From DATDOO01 sp035293245 (GTDB taxonomy: Bacteria > Pseudomonadota > Gammaproteobacteria > Methylococcales > Methylococcaceae), in the NCBI GenBank assembly GCA_035293245.1, contig DATDOO010000167.1, positions 1-16,204 on the forward strand: 16,204 nucleotides of DNA, in the 5' to 3' direction. Shown piece after piece: positions 5,965 to 14,096 of this stretch. A program made the translations under genes and the position numbers. The notes beneath the pieces were generated by a model. That model saw only the letters and a list, made by a program, of their open reading frames with translations. It made no database searches and had not been told where the DNA came from. The first letter of the stretch is position 1; each line of letters opens with the position of its first letter.

Positions 5965-8900
5965 GCTCTCACGCCTACAGCGAAGACCAGCTCGTCGAGC
6001 AACCGGCCATCGGGCTGTTCGCGACGCTTGGCTGGCAGACGGTGTCGGCGCTGGAGGAAACCTTCGGCGCGGGCGGAACCTCAGTTGCAACACTTGGCCG
6101 TGAGACGAAAAGCGAGGCGGTGCTGGTGGAACGCCTGCGCGCAGCGCTGTGCAGGTTCAACCCCGCCCCCGCGCTGCCGCCGGAGGCGATCAGCAACGCC
6201 GTCGATGAACTGACCCGCGACCGTTCGGCGATGAGCCTGGAGGCGGCCAACCGCGAGGTGTATCGGCTGCTCAAGGAAGGCATCACGGTGTCGGTGCCGA
6301 ACAAGGAACACGGTGGGCAAAAAACCGAGCGCCTGCGCGTGGTGGATTTGGAGCAGCCCGACAACAACGACTTCTTGCTGGTCAGCCAGTTCAGCGTGAC
6401 GGGTGCGCTCTACACCTGCCGGCCTGATCTGGTCGGCTTCGTCAATGGCCTGCCCTGGGTGGTGATCGAACTCAAGAAACCCGGCGTGTCGGCGCGGGCC
6501 GCCTTCGACGAGAACCTGACCCACTACAAAAAGGAGATTCCGGCGCTGTTCTGGTACAACGCACTGCTCATCGCCAGCAACGGCACCGACAGCCGCGTCG
6601 GCTCGCTGACCGCCGACTGGGGGCGGTTCTTCGAGTGGAAGCGCATCGAGCGTGAGGACGAGCCGCGCCGCGTGTCGCTGGAAGTGATGCTGCGCGGCAC
6701 CTGTGCGCCGCAGCGCCTGCTCGATCTGGTGGAGAGCTTCACGCTGTTCTCGGAACACAAGGCCTGGCTGGTCAAGATTCTTGGCCAGAACCACCAGTAT
6801 CTCGGCGTGAACAACGCCATTGCCTCGATGCTCGACGCGCGCAAGCTGGGCCACGGCCGCGGGGGCGTGTTCTGGCAGACGCAGGGCAGCGGCAAGAGTT
6901 TTTCAATGGTCTTCTTCGCGCAGAAGGTGTTGCGCAAATTGGCCGGCAACTGGACCTTCGTGGTCGTCACCGATCGCGCGGAACTGGACGAGCAGATTGC
7001 GAAGACCTTCAAGGCCGCAGGCGCGGTGAGCGAGGCCGAAGGCGACGCATGCCATGCCGCCAGCGGCGCCCATCTGCGCGAGCTGTTGCGCGGCAATCAC
7101 CGTTATGTTTTCACGCTGGTGCACAAGTTCCAGACGCCGGAGTTGCTGACCGAGCGCTCCGACGTGATCGTGCTCACCGACGAGGCGCACCGCAGCCAGT
7201 ACGACACATTGGCGCTCAACATGCGCGCCGCGCTGCCGAAGGCGCTGTTTCTGGCCTTTACGGGGACGCCGCTCATTGCCGGCGAAGAGCGCACCAAGGA
7301 CGTCTTCGGCGACTATGTCTCGATCTACGATTTCCAGCAGTCCGTCGAAGACGGCGCCACCGTGCCGCTGTTCTACGAGAACCGCACGCCGGAATTGCAA
7401 CTCGTCAACCCCGACCTCAACGAAGACATTTACCGACTGATCGAGGACGCCGAGCTCGATCCCGACCAGGAAGCCAAGCTGGAGCGGGAGCTTTCCCGCC
7501 AGTACCACATCCTCACCCGCGATGACCGGCTGGAAACCGTGGCGCAGGACATCGTGCGACATTTCCTCGGCCGCCGCGGCTTCGTGGGCAAGGCGATGGT
7601 GGTATCCATAGACAAGGCCACCGCGCTGCGCATGCACGACAAGGTGAAGGTGCATTGGGCAGCGGAAACTGCACGGGTGCAGAAGGAACTGGGCGAGCTG
7701 CATTACCAGACGGGTGGCGGCATGACGCCCGAACAGGCGCGACGCGACTTGGCGCGGGCCGAGCTGAAACAGCGGCTGGAAGTGCTGACCAGCACCGACA
7801 TGGCGGTGATCGTCTCGCCGGGTCAGAACGAAATCCAGCAGATGCAAAAACTGGGGCTGGACATCGAGCCGCACCGCAAGCGCATGAACGAATCGCAGCC
7901 GGGGCTGGACGAGAAGTTCAAGGACACCGAAGACCCACTGCGCCTGGTCTTCGTCTGCGCCATGTGGCTGACCGGTTTCGATGCGCCGAGCTGCTCGACG
8001 GTGTATCTCGACAAGCCGATGCGCAACCATACGCTGATGCAGACCATCGCCCGCGCCAACCGCGTTTTCCCCGGCAAGCACAGCGGCGTCATCGTCGATT
8101 ACGCCAACGTCTTCGCCTCGCTGGAAAAGGCGCTGGCGATCTACGGGGCGGGCAAGGACGGCAAGAGCCCGGTCAAGGACAAGCAGCGCTGGTGGCGGAA
8201 CTGCGCAAGGTGGTGTTCGATGCCACGGCGTTTTGTGCCGCGCACGGCGTGATGTTGGCGGACATCGAGGCGCTGGATGCTGGAGGCCTGGAACGCTTGC
8301 AGCGTATCGAAGACGCAATGAACGCGCTGATTTCCCCCGACCCGTTGCGCCGCGACTTCTTTGCCCATGAGCGGCTGGTGGGCACGCTCTACCGCGCCGT
8401 GAAGCCCGACCCGTCGGCGCTTGAATTTGCCAGCCGTGTCGCCTGCTTGACCACCTTGGCCGAAACCATCCGCGCCAAGCTGAACCCCAGCCCGCCGGAC
8501 ATCTCGCAGGTCATGGGGCAGATCAATGGCCTACTCGATGAATCCATCACCGGCCACGAAATCCGCGAATCGGGGCCGCCGGCCCTTGACCTGTCGAAGA
8601 TCAATTTCGAGGCGCTGGCGCAGCGTTTCAAGGAATCCAAGCACAAGAACACCGACCTCGAAGTGCTCAAGGCCGCCATCCGCGCCCAACTGGAAAAAAT
8701 GATCCAGTTGAACCGCACCCGCGCCGACTTCGCCGAAAAATTCGAAGCGCTGATCGAAAGCTACAACGCCGGCAGCCGCAGTATCGAGGAACTGTTCGAG
8801 GAACTGGTGAAGCTGTCCAACAGCCTGAACGACGAGCAGGAACGGCATGTGCGCGAGAACATGAGCGAGGAAGAACTGGTGATCTTCGACATCCTCACGC

Positions 8901-9175
8901 GACCGGCGCCGGAGCTATCGACTGAAGAACGCGCCGAAGTGAAGAAGGTCTCCCGTGATTTGCTGGCCCGCCTCAAGGGCTTGCTGGTCCTGAACTGGCG
9001 GCGGAAATCGGCGGCACGGTCACAGTTGAAGCTGACCATTGAGGACACACTCGACACCGGGCTGCCTCGTGCCTATACCCCTGATCTGTATCAGCAGAAG
9101 TGCTCGGCGGTGTTCGAGCATGTGTATGAGAGCTATCCCGAGCGCAACGCCGGAGTTTACGCTGTGGCGGGGTGA
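5961..9175 (+). pseudogene. hsdR: Type I restriction endonuclease subunit HsdR, interrupted by a one-base frameshift
   Basis: The ATG at 5961 overlaps the nucleotidyltransferase stop. The first frame (763 codons to TGA 8250-8252) holds the PD-(D/E)xK nuclease with D156, E170 and K172 (WVVIELKK). It also holds the translocase motor: Walker A QTQGSGKS 306-313, DEAH 407-410, FTGTP 433-437 and a motif VI region QTIARANRVFPGK near 694-706. Around 8183-8190 the reading frame is lost: KDKQ should continue ALVAELRKVVFDATAF, which is encoded one base back. Restoring a single G after CAG (8186) gives a normal HsdR of about 1,071 residues with the C-terminal helical (DUF3387-like) domain that binds the methylase. 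No homopolymer or slippery heptamer is present, so mutation or sequencing error is more likely than programmed shifting. If the frameshift is real, motor and nuclease remain but the docking domain is detached. Confidence 0.88.
8252..9175 (+). CDS. HsdR C-terminal part, possible separate reinitiated polypeptide
   Basis: The first hsdR frame stops at TGA 8250-8252, and an in-frame ATG for the downstream frame begins at the same A (TGATG, 8250-8254). This would give a 307-residue protein starting MLADIEALDAGGLERL. It covers most of the helical C-terminal domain of HsdR, including FEALAQRFKESKHKNTDLEV and a final segment GLPRAYTPDLYQQK. Termination-reinitiation could make a split enzyme that reassembles on M2S. 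This is only an alternative reading of the frameshifted gene; the overlap may be coincidental. Confidence 0.35.
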   Translation: MLADIEALDAGGLERLQRIEDAMNALISPDPLRRDFFAHERLVGTLYRAVKPDPSALEFASRVACLTTLAETIRAKLNPSPPDISQVMGQINGLLDESITGHEIRESGPPALDLSKINFEALAQRFKESKHKNTDLEVLKAAIRAQLEKMIQLNRTRADFAEKFEALIESYNAGSRSIEELFEELVKLSNSLNDEQERHVRENMSEEELVIFDILTRPAPELSTEERAEVKKVSRDLLARLKGLLVLNWRRKSAARSQLKLTIEDTLDTGLPRAYTPDLYQQKCSAVFEHVYESYPERNAGVYAVAG

Positions 9176-9192
9176 GCCTACCTTTCGCTCAA

Positions 9193-10224
9193 ATGCTAAG
9201 CAGCAAATTGACTGAAGCAATCCCTCGCGCTATTCCCAAAAGTGCCCACCGCCTCTGCATCGCCCCGATGCTGGATTGGACCGACCGGCATTGCCGGTAT
9301 TTCCTGCGCCTCTTGAGCCGCCACGCGTGGCTGTATTCCGAGATGGTTACCACAGGCGCGTTGCTGCGGGGCGACGCCAAGCGCTGGCTGGAATTCAGTG
9401 CGCAAGAAAAGCCTCTGGCCTTGCAGTTGGGCGGCAGCGAACCGGATGATTTGGCCCGTTGCGCCCGGCTGGGCGAAGACTACGGGTACGATGAGATCAA
9501 CCTGAACGTGGGTTGTCCCAGTCCCCGAGTAAAACAGGGCCGCTTCGGCGCCTGCCTGATGCACGAGCCGGAATTGGTGGCCGACTGCGTGGCAGCCATG
9601 CGCGCCGCCGCGCAAGTGCCGGTGACGGTGAAATGCCGCATCGGGGTGGACGATCAGGATAGTTACGAGCATTTGCACTCCTTTGTTGCAACGGTAACGG
9701 CGGCAGGCTGCCGGACTTTCGTCGTCCACGCCCGCAAGGCTTGGCTGAACGGCCTGTCGCCGGAGGAGAACCGCAGCGTTCCGCCCTTGCGCTACGACGT
9801 GGCGGCGCGCGTGAAGGCGGATTTTCCCGGACTGGAAATCGTCCTCAACGGTGGCATCGTTTCCCTGGACGGGGCGGAAGAGCAGATCCAGGCGTTCGAC
9901 GGGGTGATGATCGGCCGGGCGGCGTATCAGGATCCGTACCTGCTGGCGCAGGCCGACCGGCGGCTGTTCGGCGATGGCCATGCCGTTCCTTCGCGGGAGG
10001 AGGTGGTTCTGGCCCTGTTGCCCTACATCCGCCGCGAGATGGAAAAGGGGACGCGCCTTCACGCCGTCACGCGCCATATCCTGGGCCTGTTCCACAGCCG
10101 GCCGGGGGGGCGTGCCTGGCGGCGCTATCTAAGCCTGAAGGGCGTAAAGCCCGGCGCGGGAGAGGAGGTGGTTGTCGCCGCGCTGGGCGAGGTGGAGGCG
10201 GTCGCTCGGACGTTTTCGGAATGA
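9193..10224 (+). CDS. dusA: tRNA-dihydrouridine(20/20a) synthase DusA
   Basis: A 343-residue FMN enzyme that reduces uridine in the D-loop of tRNA. Visible motifs: CIAPMLDWTDRH (22-33) at the FMN site, catalytic C108 in NLNVGCPSPRVKQGRFGACLM, VKCRIG (146-151), the DusA signature HARKAWLNGLSPEENR, and the phosphate-binding end DGVMIGRAAYQDPYLL. These separate DusA from DusB and DusC. ATG 9193 is preferred; a GTG at 9172 that overlaps the hsdR stop is in frame and adds seven residues, and neither has a good Shine-Dalgarno. It follows hsdR closely, so some readthrough from the restriction unit is possible. Nothing is missing in the active site. Confidence 0.95.
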   Translation: MLSSKLTEAIPRAIPKSAHRLCIAPMLDWTDRHCRYFLRLLSRHAWLYSEMVTTGALLRGDAKRWLEFSAQEKPLALQLGGSEPDDLARCARLGEDYGYDEINLNVGCPSPRVKQGRFGACLMHEPELVADCVAAMRAAAQVPVTVKCRIGVDDQDSYEHLHSFVATVTAAGCRTFVVHARKAWLNGLSPEENRSVPPLRYDVAARVKADFPGLEIVLNGGIVSLDGAEEQIQAFDGVMIGRAAYQDPYLLAQADRRLFGDGHAVPSREEVVLALLPYIRREMEKGTRLHAVTRHILGLFHSRPGGRAWRRYLSLKGVKPGAGEEVVVAALGEVEAVARTFSE

Positions 10225-10243
10225 GCGTAGCGGACGTTATACT
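10215..10243 (+). promoter_or_regulatory. Candidate promoter for folE-hemH
   Basis: TATACT at 10238-10243 (5 of 6 to TATAAT) lies about 32 bases before the folE ATG. The hexamer 17 bases further upstream, TTCGGA (10215-10220), matches the -35 consensus poorly. The box falls at the dusA/folE junction, where a promoter would be expected. Confidence 0.35.
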
Positions 10244-10275
10244 GATTAACCGAGCAAAACACTGAGAATGTCGCG

Positions 10276-10818
10276 ATGGATAGTCTGTACACGCAACTGA
10301 TCCGGCAGATCGGCGAGGACGTGACCCGCGAGGGACTGGTGGACACGCCGAAACGGGCGGCGGAGGCGTTCAAGTTCCTGAACCGCGGCTACACCCAGAC
10401 GCTGGACGAGGTGATCAACGAGGCCATTTTCGAATCGGACACGGAGGACATGGTGATCGTGAAGGACATCGAGCTGTATTCCCTCTGCGAACACCATTTG
10501 CTGCCGTTCATCGGCAAGTGCCACATTGCCTATATCCCGCGGGGCAAGGTGATCGGCCTGTCCAAAATCGCCCGCGTGGTGGACATGTACGCCAGGCGCT
10601 TGCAGATCCAGGAGCGCCTGACCAAGGAAATCGCCGACACCCTCATGCAGGTCATCAAGCCGCGCGGCGTGGCGGTGGTGATCGAGGCCAAGCACCTGTG
10701 CATGATGATGCGCGGGGTGGAAAAGCAGAACTCGGTCATGACCACCTCCACCATGCTGGGCGTGTTCCGCAGTGAAATCAGCACCCGCTCCGAATTTCTC
10801 AACCTGATCAACCGCTGA
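10276..10818 (+). CDS. folE: GTP cyclohydrolase I, zinc-dependent (FolE1)
   Basis: A 180-residue enzyme that converts GTP to 7,8-dihydroneopterin triphosphate, the first step of folate (and queuosine precursor) synthesis. The zinc ligands are all present: C71 and H74 in LCEHHLLPF and C142 in KHLCMMMRG. Other family blocks are VGL-like GLSKIARVVDMYARRLQIQERLT (94-116) and QNSVMTTSTMLGVF (151-164). The length is normal for the compact form. An ATG at 10268 is out of frame, so 10276 (MDSLYTQLIRQIG) is the start. hemH follows after 8 bases, so the two are probably co-transcribed. The zinc ligands exclude the COG1469 (FolE2) type. Confidence 0.97.
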   Translation: MDSLYTQLIRQIGEDVTREGLVDTPKRAAEAFKFLNRGYTQTLDEVINEAIFESDTEDMVIVKDIELYSLCEHHLLPFIGKCHIAYIPRGKVIGLSKIARVVDMYARRLQIQERLTKEIADTLMQVIKPRGVAVVIEAKHLCMMMRGVEKQNSVMTTSTMLGVFRSEISTRSEFLNLINR

Positions 10819-10826
10819 TTTCTTAC

Positions 10827-11849
10827 GTGTTGCGGCGCTTTGTGGACGGCTATGCGCCGGGAGGAAAGACCGGCGTGCTACTGGTCAACTTGGGGACGCC
10901 GGCGCGTCCTTCGGCGAGCGCGGTGCGCGGCTATCTAAGCGAGTTCCTCAGCGATCCGCGGGTGGTGGAACTGCCGCGTTGGTTGTGGCAAATCGTCCTC
11001 AACGGCTTCATCCTGCCCCTGCGCGCCGGCAAATCCGCCCGCGCCTACCGGCGCATCTGGATGCAGGAGGGTTCCCCGCTGCTGGTATTGAGCCGCTCTT
11101 TGACGGCCAAGGTGCGGCAACGCCTGGGAGAGAACTACGAGGTGGTCCTGGGCATGCGCTACGGCCGGCCGTCCATCCCCGAAGCCCTGGAGGCATTGCG
11201 GCAGGCGCGGGTGGGCCGCCTGCTGGTCTTGCCGCTTTATCCCCAATACGCCGCAGCCACCACCGGCTCGACTTTCGACGCGGTTGCGCGGGTCTTGCAG
11301 AACTGGCGTTACGTGCCGTCCCTCTCGTTGGTCAGCGATTACCACGACCATCCCGCTTATCTCCGGGCGCTGGCGGAAGGGATTCGCCGGGCGCGGGAAG
11401 GCGACGATGCGCCGTATCTCCTGTTTTCCTTCCACGGTTTGCCCGAGCGCTCACGGACGCTGGGCGATCCTTACGCCGATCAGTGCCGGCGCACGGCGGA
11501 GGGCGTGGCCGAACGTCTGGGTCTGCCGGCGACACGCTGGGGACTGGCGTATCAGTCGCGCTTCGGACGCGCCGAGTGGCTGAAGCCGTATTGCGTCGAC
11601 GCCCTGCGCGAACTGGCCGCGCGCGGCGTGACGGCGGTGGACGTCGTCTGTCCGGGGTTCGCGGTCGATTGCCTGGAAACCCTGGATGAAATCGCGCGGG
11701 AAAACCGCCGGATATTTCTCGACGCTGGCGGCGAGCGTTTCCGCTATCTGCCCTGTCTGAACGACACCGACGCCCACGCCGAATTGCTGGCCGGTCTGCT
11801 GGCGGGGGAGCGGTTTCCGGTTCCGCCGGTCCAAAAGTATTCGGTATAA
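10827..11849 (+). CDS. hemH: Ferrochelatase HemH
   Basis: A 340-residue enzyme that inserts Fe2+ into protoporphyrin IX in the last step of heme synthesis. Signatures are GVLLVNLGTP (16-25), the metal-site histidine H203 in LFSFHGLPERS, and E284 in FAVDCLETLDEI. YPQYAAATTGSTFDAV (138-153) is another conserved block. No ATG is available near the start: GTG 10827 is the most upstream option, TTG 10830 is next, and neither has a convincing ribosome site, so translation may be coupled to folE eight bases upstream. The TAA at 11847-11849 lies within a TATAAT that probably serves the tRNA gene downstream. Confidence 0.95.
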   Translation: MLRRFVDGYAPGGKTGVLLVNLGTPARPSASAVRGYLSEFLSDPRVVELPRWLWQIVLNGFILPLRAGKSARAYRRIWMQEGSPLLVLSRSLTAKVRQRLGENYEVVLGMRYGRPSIPEALEALRQARVGRLLVLPLYPQYAAATTGSTFDAVARVLQNWRYVPSLSLVSDYHDHPAYLRALAEGIRRAREGDDAPYLLFSFHGLPERSRTLGDPYADQCRRTAEGVAERLGLPATRWGLAYQSRFGRAEWLKPYCVDALRELAARGVTAVDVVCPGFAVDCLETLDEIARENRRIFLDAGGERFRYLPCLNDTDAHAELLAGLLAGERFPVPPVQKYSV

Positions 11850-11850
11850 T
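11845..11850 (+). promoter_or_regulatory. -10 box of the tRNA-Leu promoter
   Basis: A perfect TATAAT ends 11 bases before the mature tRNA 5' end, giving a predicted start near 11857 and a very short leader. It contains the hemH stop codon. No good -35 hexamer was found 16-18 bases upstream. Confidence 0.5.
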
Positions 11851-11861
11851 AGTTGCATCGG

Positions 11862-11946
11862 GCGAATGTGGCGAAATTGGTATACGCGCTGGATTTAGGT
11901 TCCAGTGGGGCGACCCGTGAGAGTTCGAGTCTCTCCATTCGCACCA
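11862..11946 (+). tRNA. tRNA-Leu, anticodon UAG
   Basis: The 85 bases include an encoded CCA. The acceptor stem GCGAATG (11862-11868) pairs with CATTCGC before ACCA. The anticodon arm is CTGGA-TTTAGGT-TCCAG, with TAG as anticodon, reading CUA leucine codons. The long variable arm with GGG/CCC pairing is the class II shape expected for leucine. The T arm contains GAGAGTTCGAGTCTCTC. tRNA-Leu just upstream of tig is a common arrangement in proteobacteria. Confidence 0.96.
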
Positions 11947-11991
11947 GTTTTTCGGTAATGCCGATCCATTCGCACAATTTACTTCCCACGT

Positions 11992-12012
11992 CCCGGCTAC
12001 GATCCGGGTTTT
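11992..12012 (+). terminator. Weak intrinsic terminator after tRNA-Leu
   Basis: CCCGG (11992-11996), a 7-base loop, and CCGGG (12004-12008) are followed by TTTT (12009-12012). The stem is short (5 bp, all G-C) and the T tract is only four bases. It is plausible as a tRNA terminator that still allows some readthrough into tig. Confidence 0.4.
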
Positions 12013-12065
12013 CCTGAATCCCGCCGGCGCGGAATCCTTATTTATTCCTTCTTGAGGTAATTGTC

Positions 12066-13427
12066 ATGCAAGTGACCGTTGAAACGGTTTCGGAATTGAG
12101 CAGAAAAATGACCGTCCGTGTTCCGGGCGAAAAGATCCGCGAACAGATCGCCAGCCGTCTGAAATCCCTGGCGCGCGACGTGCGCGTCGACGGTTTCCGA
12201 CCCGGCAAGGCGCCGCGCAAACTGGTCGAGCAGCGTTTCGGCGGCCAGGTGCGCGAGGAGGTGGTGGGCGACGCCATTTCCTCGAGCCTCCAGGAAGCGT
12301 TTCAGCAGGAAAAACTCCGTCCCGCCGGGATGCCGCGCATCACCCCGACCAGCCTCGGGGAAGAGAGCGACCTGGAGTACGTGGCGGATTTCGAGGTTTA
12401 CCCAGAAGTGAAGCTGAATCCGCTCGAGCAGTTGCAAATCCACCGGCCCGCATCGGAAATCGCCGAGAGCGACTTGCAGGCGATGGTCGAGCGACTGCGG
12501 GAGCAACGACGCACCTGGCGGGTGGTCGAGCGGCCGGCGGCACGCGGCGATCAGGTGAACCTTCGTTTCGAAGGCACGATGGGCGGCGAGAGCTTCACCG
12601 GCGGCATGGTCGAGAATTTTTCCGTGACCCTGGGGGCGGGACAGCTCATTGCAGGGTTCGAGGACCAACTGACGGGAAACGCTACGGGAGCCACCTTGAA
12701 TTTCAGCCTGCCGTTCCCCGAGGACTATTTTAATGAGGAACTGCGCGGCAAGACCGGCGATTTCAGTGTCGAGATGATCGACGTGCGCGAGAGTGTCCTG
12801 CCGGATGTGGATGCGGATTTCGCCCGTTCCTTCGGCGTCGAGAACGGCGACGTGGCGACGTTCCTCGCCGATGTGCGGGAAAACATGGAGCGGGAAATGC
12901 AGCGCGCCATCCAGTCGCAGTTGAAGAACGCGACACTGGACGCCCTGTACGCGGCCAATCCCCTGACGCTGCCCGATTCCGTGGTCGACGAGGAAGTGGA
13001 ACATCTGCTCACGCCGCACCGCGAGGATGCGAAGCGACACAACCGCCCGCTCGGCGATGAAAGCGTGTTGCGGACCTACCTGCGCGATGCCGCCTCCCGC
13101 CGTGTGGCGCTGGGCATGCTGCTGGGCGAGATCATCCGCGAAGGCGGGCTGGACGCGGACAAGACCCGCGTCCGCGAGGTGGTGGAGAGTATCGCCCAAA
13201 GCTACGAGAAGCCGGAGGAGGTGGTGCGCTGGTATTACTCGCAGCCGGAACGCCTGCGCGATGTGGAGCACCGCGTTCTGGAGGACGAGGCGGTGGAATG
13301 GGTGTTGCAGAAGGCCCAGGTGACGGACGAGCCCGTGCCGTTTGCGCGCCTCATGCAGCCGGCGCAGGCCGGAGCAAACGCCGACGCGGAACACGTCCAC
13401 GACGAACATTGCGGCCACGAGCATTAA
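12066..13427 (+). CDS. tig: Trigger factor, ribosome-associated chaperone
   Basis: A 453-residue chaperone and peptidyl-prolyl isomerase that meets nascent chains at the ribosome exit. The N-terminal domain carries the ribosome-docking signature GFRPGKAP (43-50). The FKBP-like domain spans roughly 155-245 (RGDQVNLRFEGTMGGESFTGG ... GAGQLIAGFEDQLTG). The remainder is the helical substrate-cradling domain (PDSVVDEEVEHLL, YYSQPERLRDVEHRVLEDEAVEW). The C terminus is histidine-rich (EHVHDEHCGHEH), which may bind metal. GAGG at 12054-12057 precedes ATG 12066. Length and order are normal. It is followed after 10 bases by clpP. Confidence 0.97.
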   Translation: MQVTVETVSELSRKMTVRVPGEKIREQIASRLKSLARDVRVDGFRPGKAPRKLVEQRFGGQVREEVVGDAISSSLQEAFQQEKLRPAGMPRITPTSLGEESDLEYVADFEVYPEVKLNPLEQLQIHRPASEIAESDLQAMVERLREQRRTWRVVERPAARGDQVNLRFEGTMGGESFTGGMVENFSVTLGAGQLIAGFEDQLTGNATGATLNFSLPFPEDYFNEELRGKTGDFSVEMIDVRESVLPDVDADFARSFGVENGDVATFLADVRENMEREMQRAIQSQLKNATLDALYAANPLTLPDSVVDEEVEHLLTPHREDAKRHNRPLGDESVLRTYLRDAASRRVALGMLLGEIIREGGLDADKTRVREVVESIAQSYEKPEEVVRWYYSQPERLRDVEHRVLEDEAVEWVLQKAQVTDEPVPFARLMQPAQAGANADAEHVHDEHCGHEH

Positions 13428-13437
13428 GAGGAAAACC

Positions 13438-14073
13438 ATGTACGATTCATCCCAGCGCGGTATGCAAACGCGGGCCACCGGTCTGGTGCCCATGGTCATC
13501 GAGCAGAGCGCCCGCGGCGAGCGCGCGTTCGACATATATTCCCGTCTGCTCAAGGAGCGGGTGATCTTTCTGGTCGGCCCGGTCGAGGACCATGCGGCCA
13601 ATCTGATCGTGGCCCAGTTGCTGTTCCTGGAGTCGGAAAACCCGGACAAGGACATTCACCTGTACATCAACTCGCCCGGCGGCGTGGTGACGGCGGGCTT
13701 GTCCATTTACGACACCATGCAGTTCGTCAAGCCGGACGTGAGCACCCTGTGCATCGGCCAGGCGGCCAGCATGGGCGCTCTGCTGTTGGCGGGCGGCGCG
13801 GCGGGTAAGCGCTATTGCCTGCCCCATTCCAGGATGATGATCCACCAGCCCCTGGGCGGTTTTCAGGGGCAGGCCAGCGACATCGACATCCACGCGCGCG
13901 AAATTCTGGCGACCCGCGACCGTCTGAACCACATCCTGGCCAGGCACACCGGCCAGCCGCTGGAAAAGATCCAGCAGGACACCGACCGCGACAACTTCAT
14001 GAGTGGAGAGGATGCGGTCGGCTATGGTCTAATCGACAAGGTTCTGAGCCATCGCGATGCGGTGGCTGGCTAA
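13438..14073 (+). CDS. clpP: ATP-dependent Clp protease proteolytic subunit ClpP
   Basis: A 211-residue serine peptidase that forms the tetradecameric chamber used by ClpX and ClpA. The catalytic triad is S111 (GQAASMGALL), H136 (RMMIHQPLGG) and D185 (DTDRDNFMS), the same positions as in the E. coli precursor. The N-terminal stretch before LVPMVIEQSARGERAFDIYSRLL is a probable propeptide. ATG 13438 has AGAGGAAA just upstream. A longer in-frame opening from 13342 lies inside tig and is not credible. The clpX start is 23 bases downstream. Confidence 0.98.
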   Translation: MYDSSQRGMQTRATGLVPMVIEQSARGERAFDIYSRLLKERVIFLVGPVEDHAANLIVAQLLFLESENPDKDIHLYINSPGGVVTAGLSIYDTMQFVKPDVSTLCIGQAASMGALLLAGGAAGKRYCLPHSRMMIHQPLGGFQGQASDIDIHAREILATRDRLNHILARHTGQPLEKIQQDTDRDNFMSGEDAVGYGLIDKVLSHRDAVAG

Positions 14074-14096
14074 GCTGGGGACATTGAGGGCAAGGC

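Noticed and set aside
8175..8200. Programmed -1 frameshift or phase-variable tract in hsdR
   Set aside because: A one-base back-shift would restore the frame, but there is no slippery heptamer, homopolymer or short tandem repeat at the site.
12013..12044. Heat-shock promoter upstream of tig (CCTGAAT ... CCTTATTT)
   Set aside because: Both boxes have several mismatches and tig is not a classical sigma32 gene.
13342..13437. Upstream extension of clpP
   Set aside because: It lies within the tig coding sequence; ATG 13438 has its own ribosome site and gives a ClpP of standard length and catalytic-residue numbering.
12042..13655. 537-codon minus-strand frame opposite tig and clpP
   Set aside because: Same reason: an antisense shadow of strongly conserved genes.
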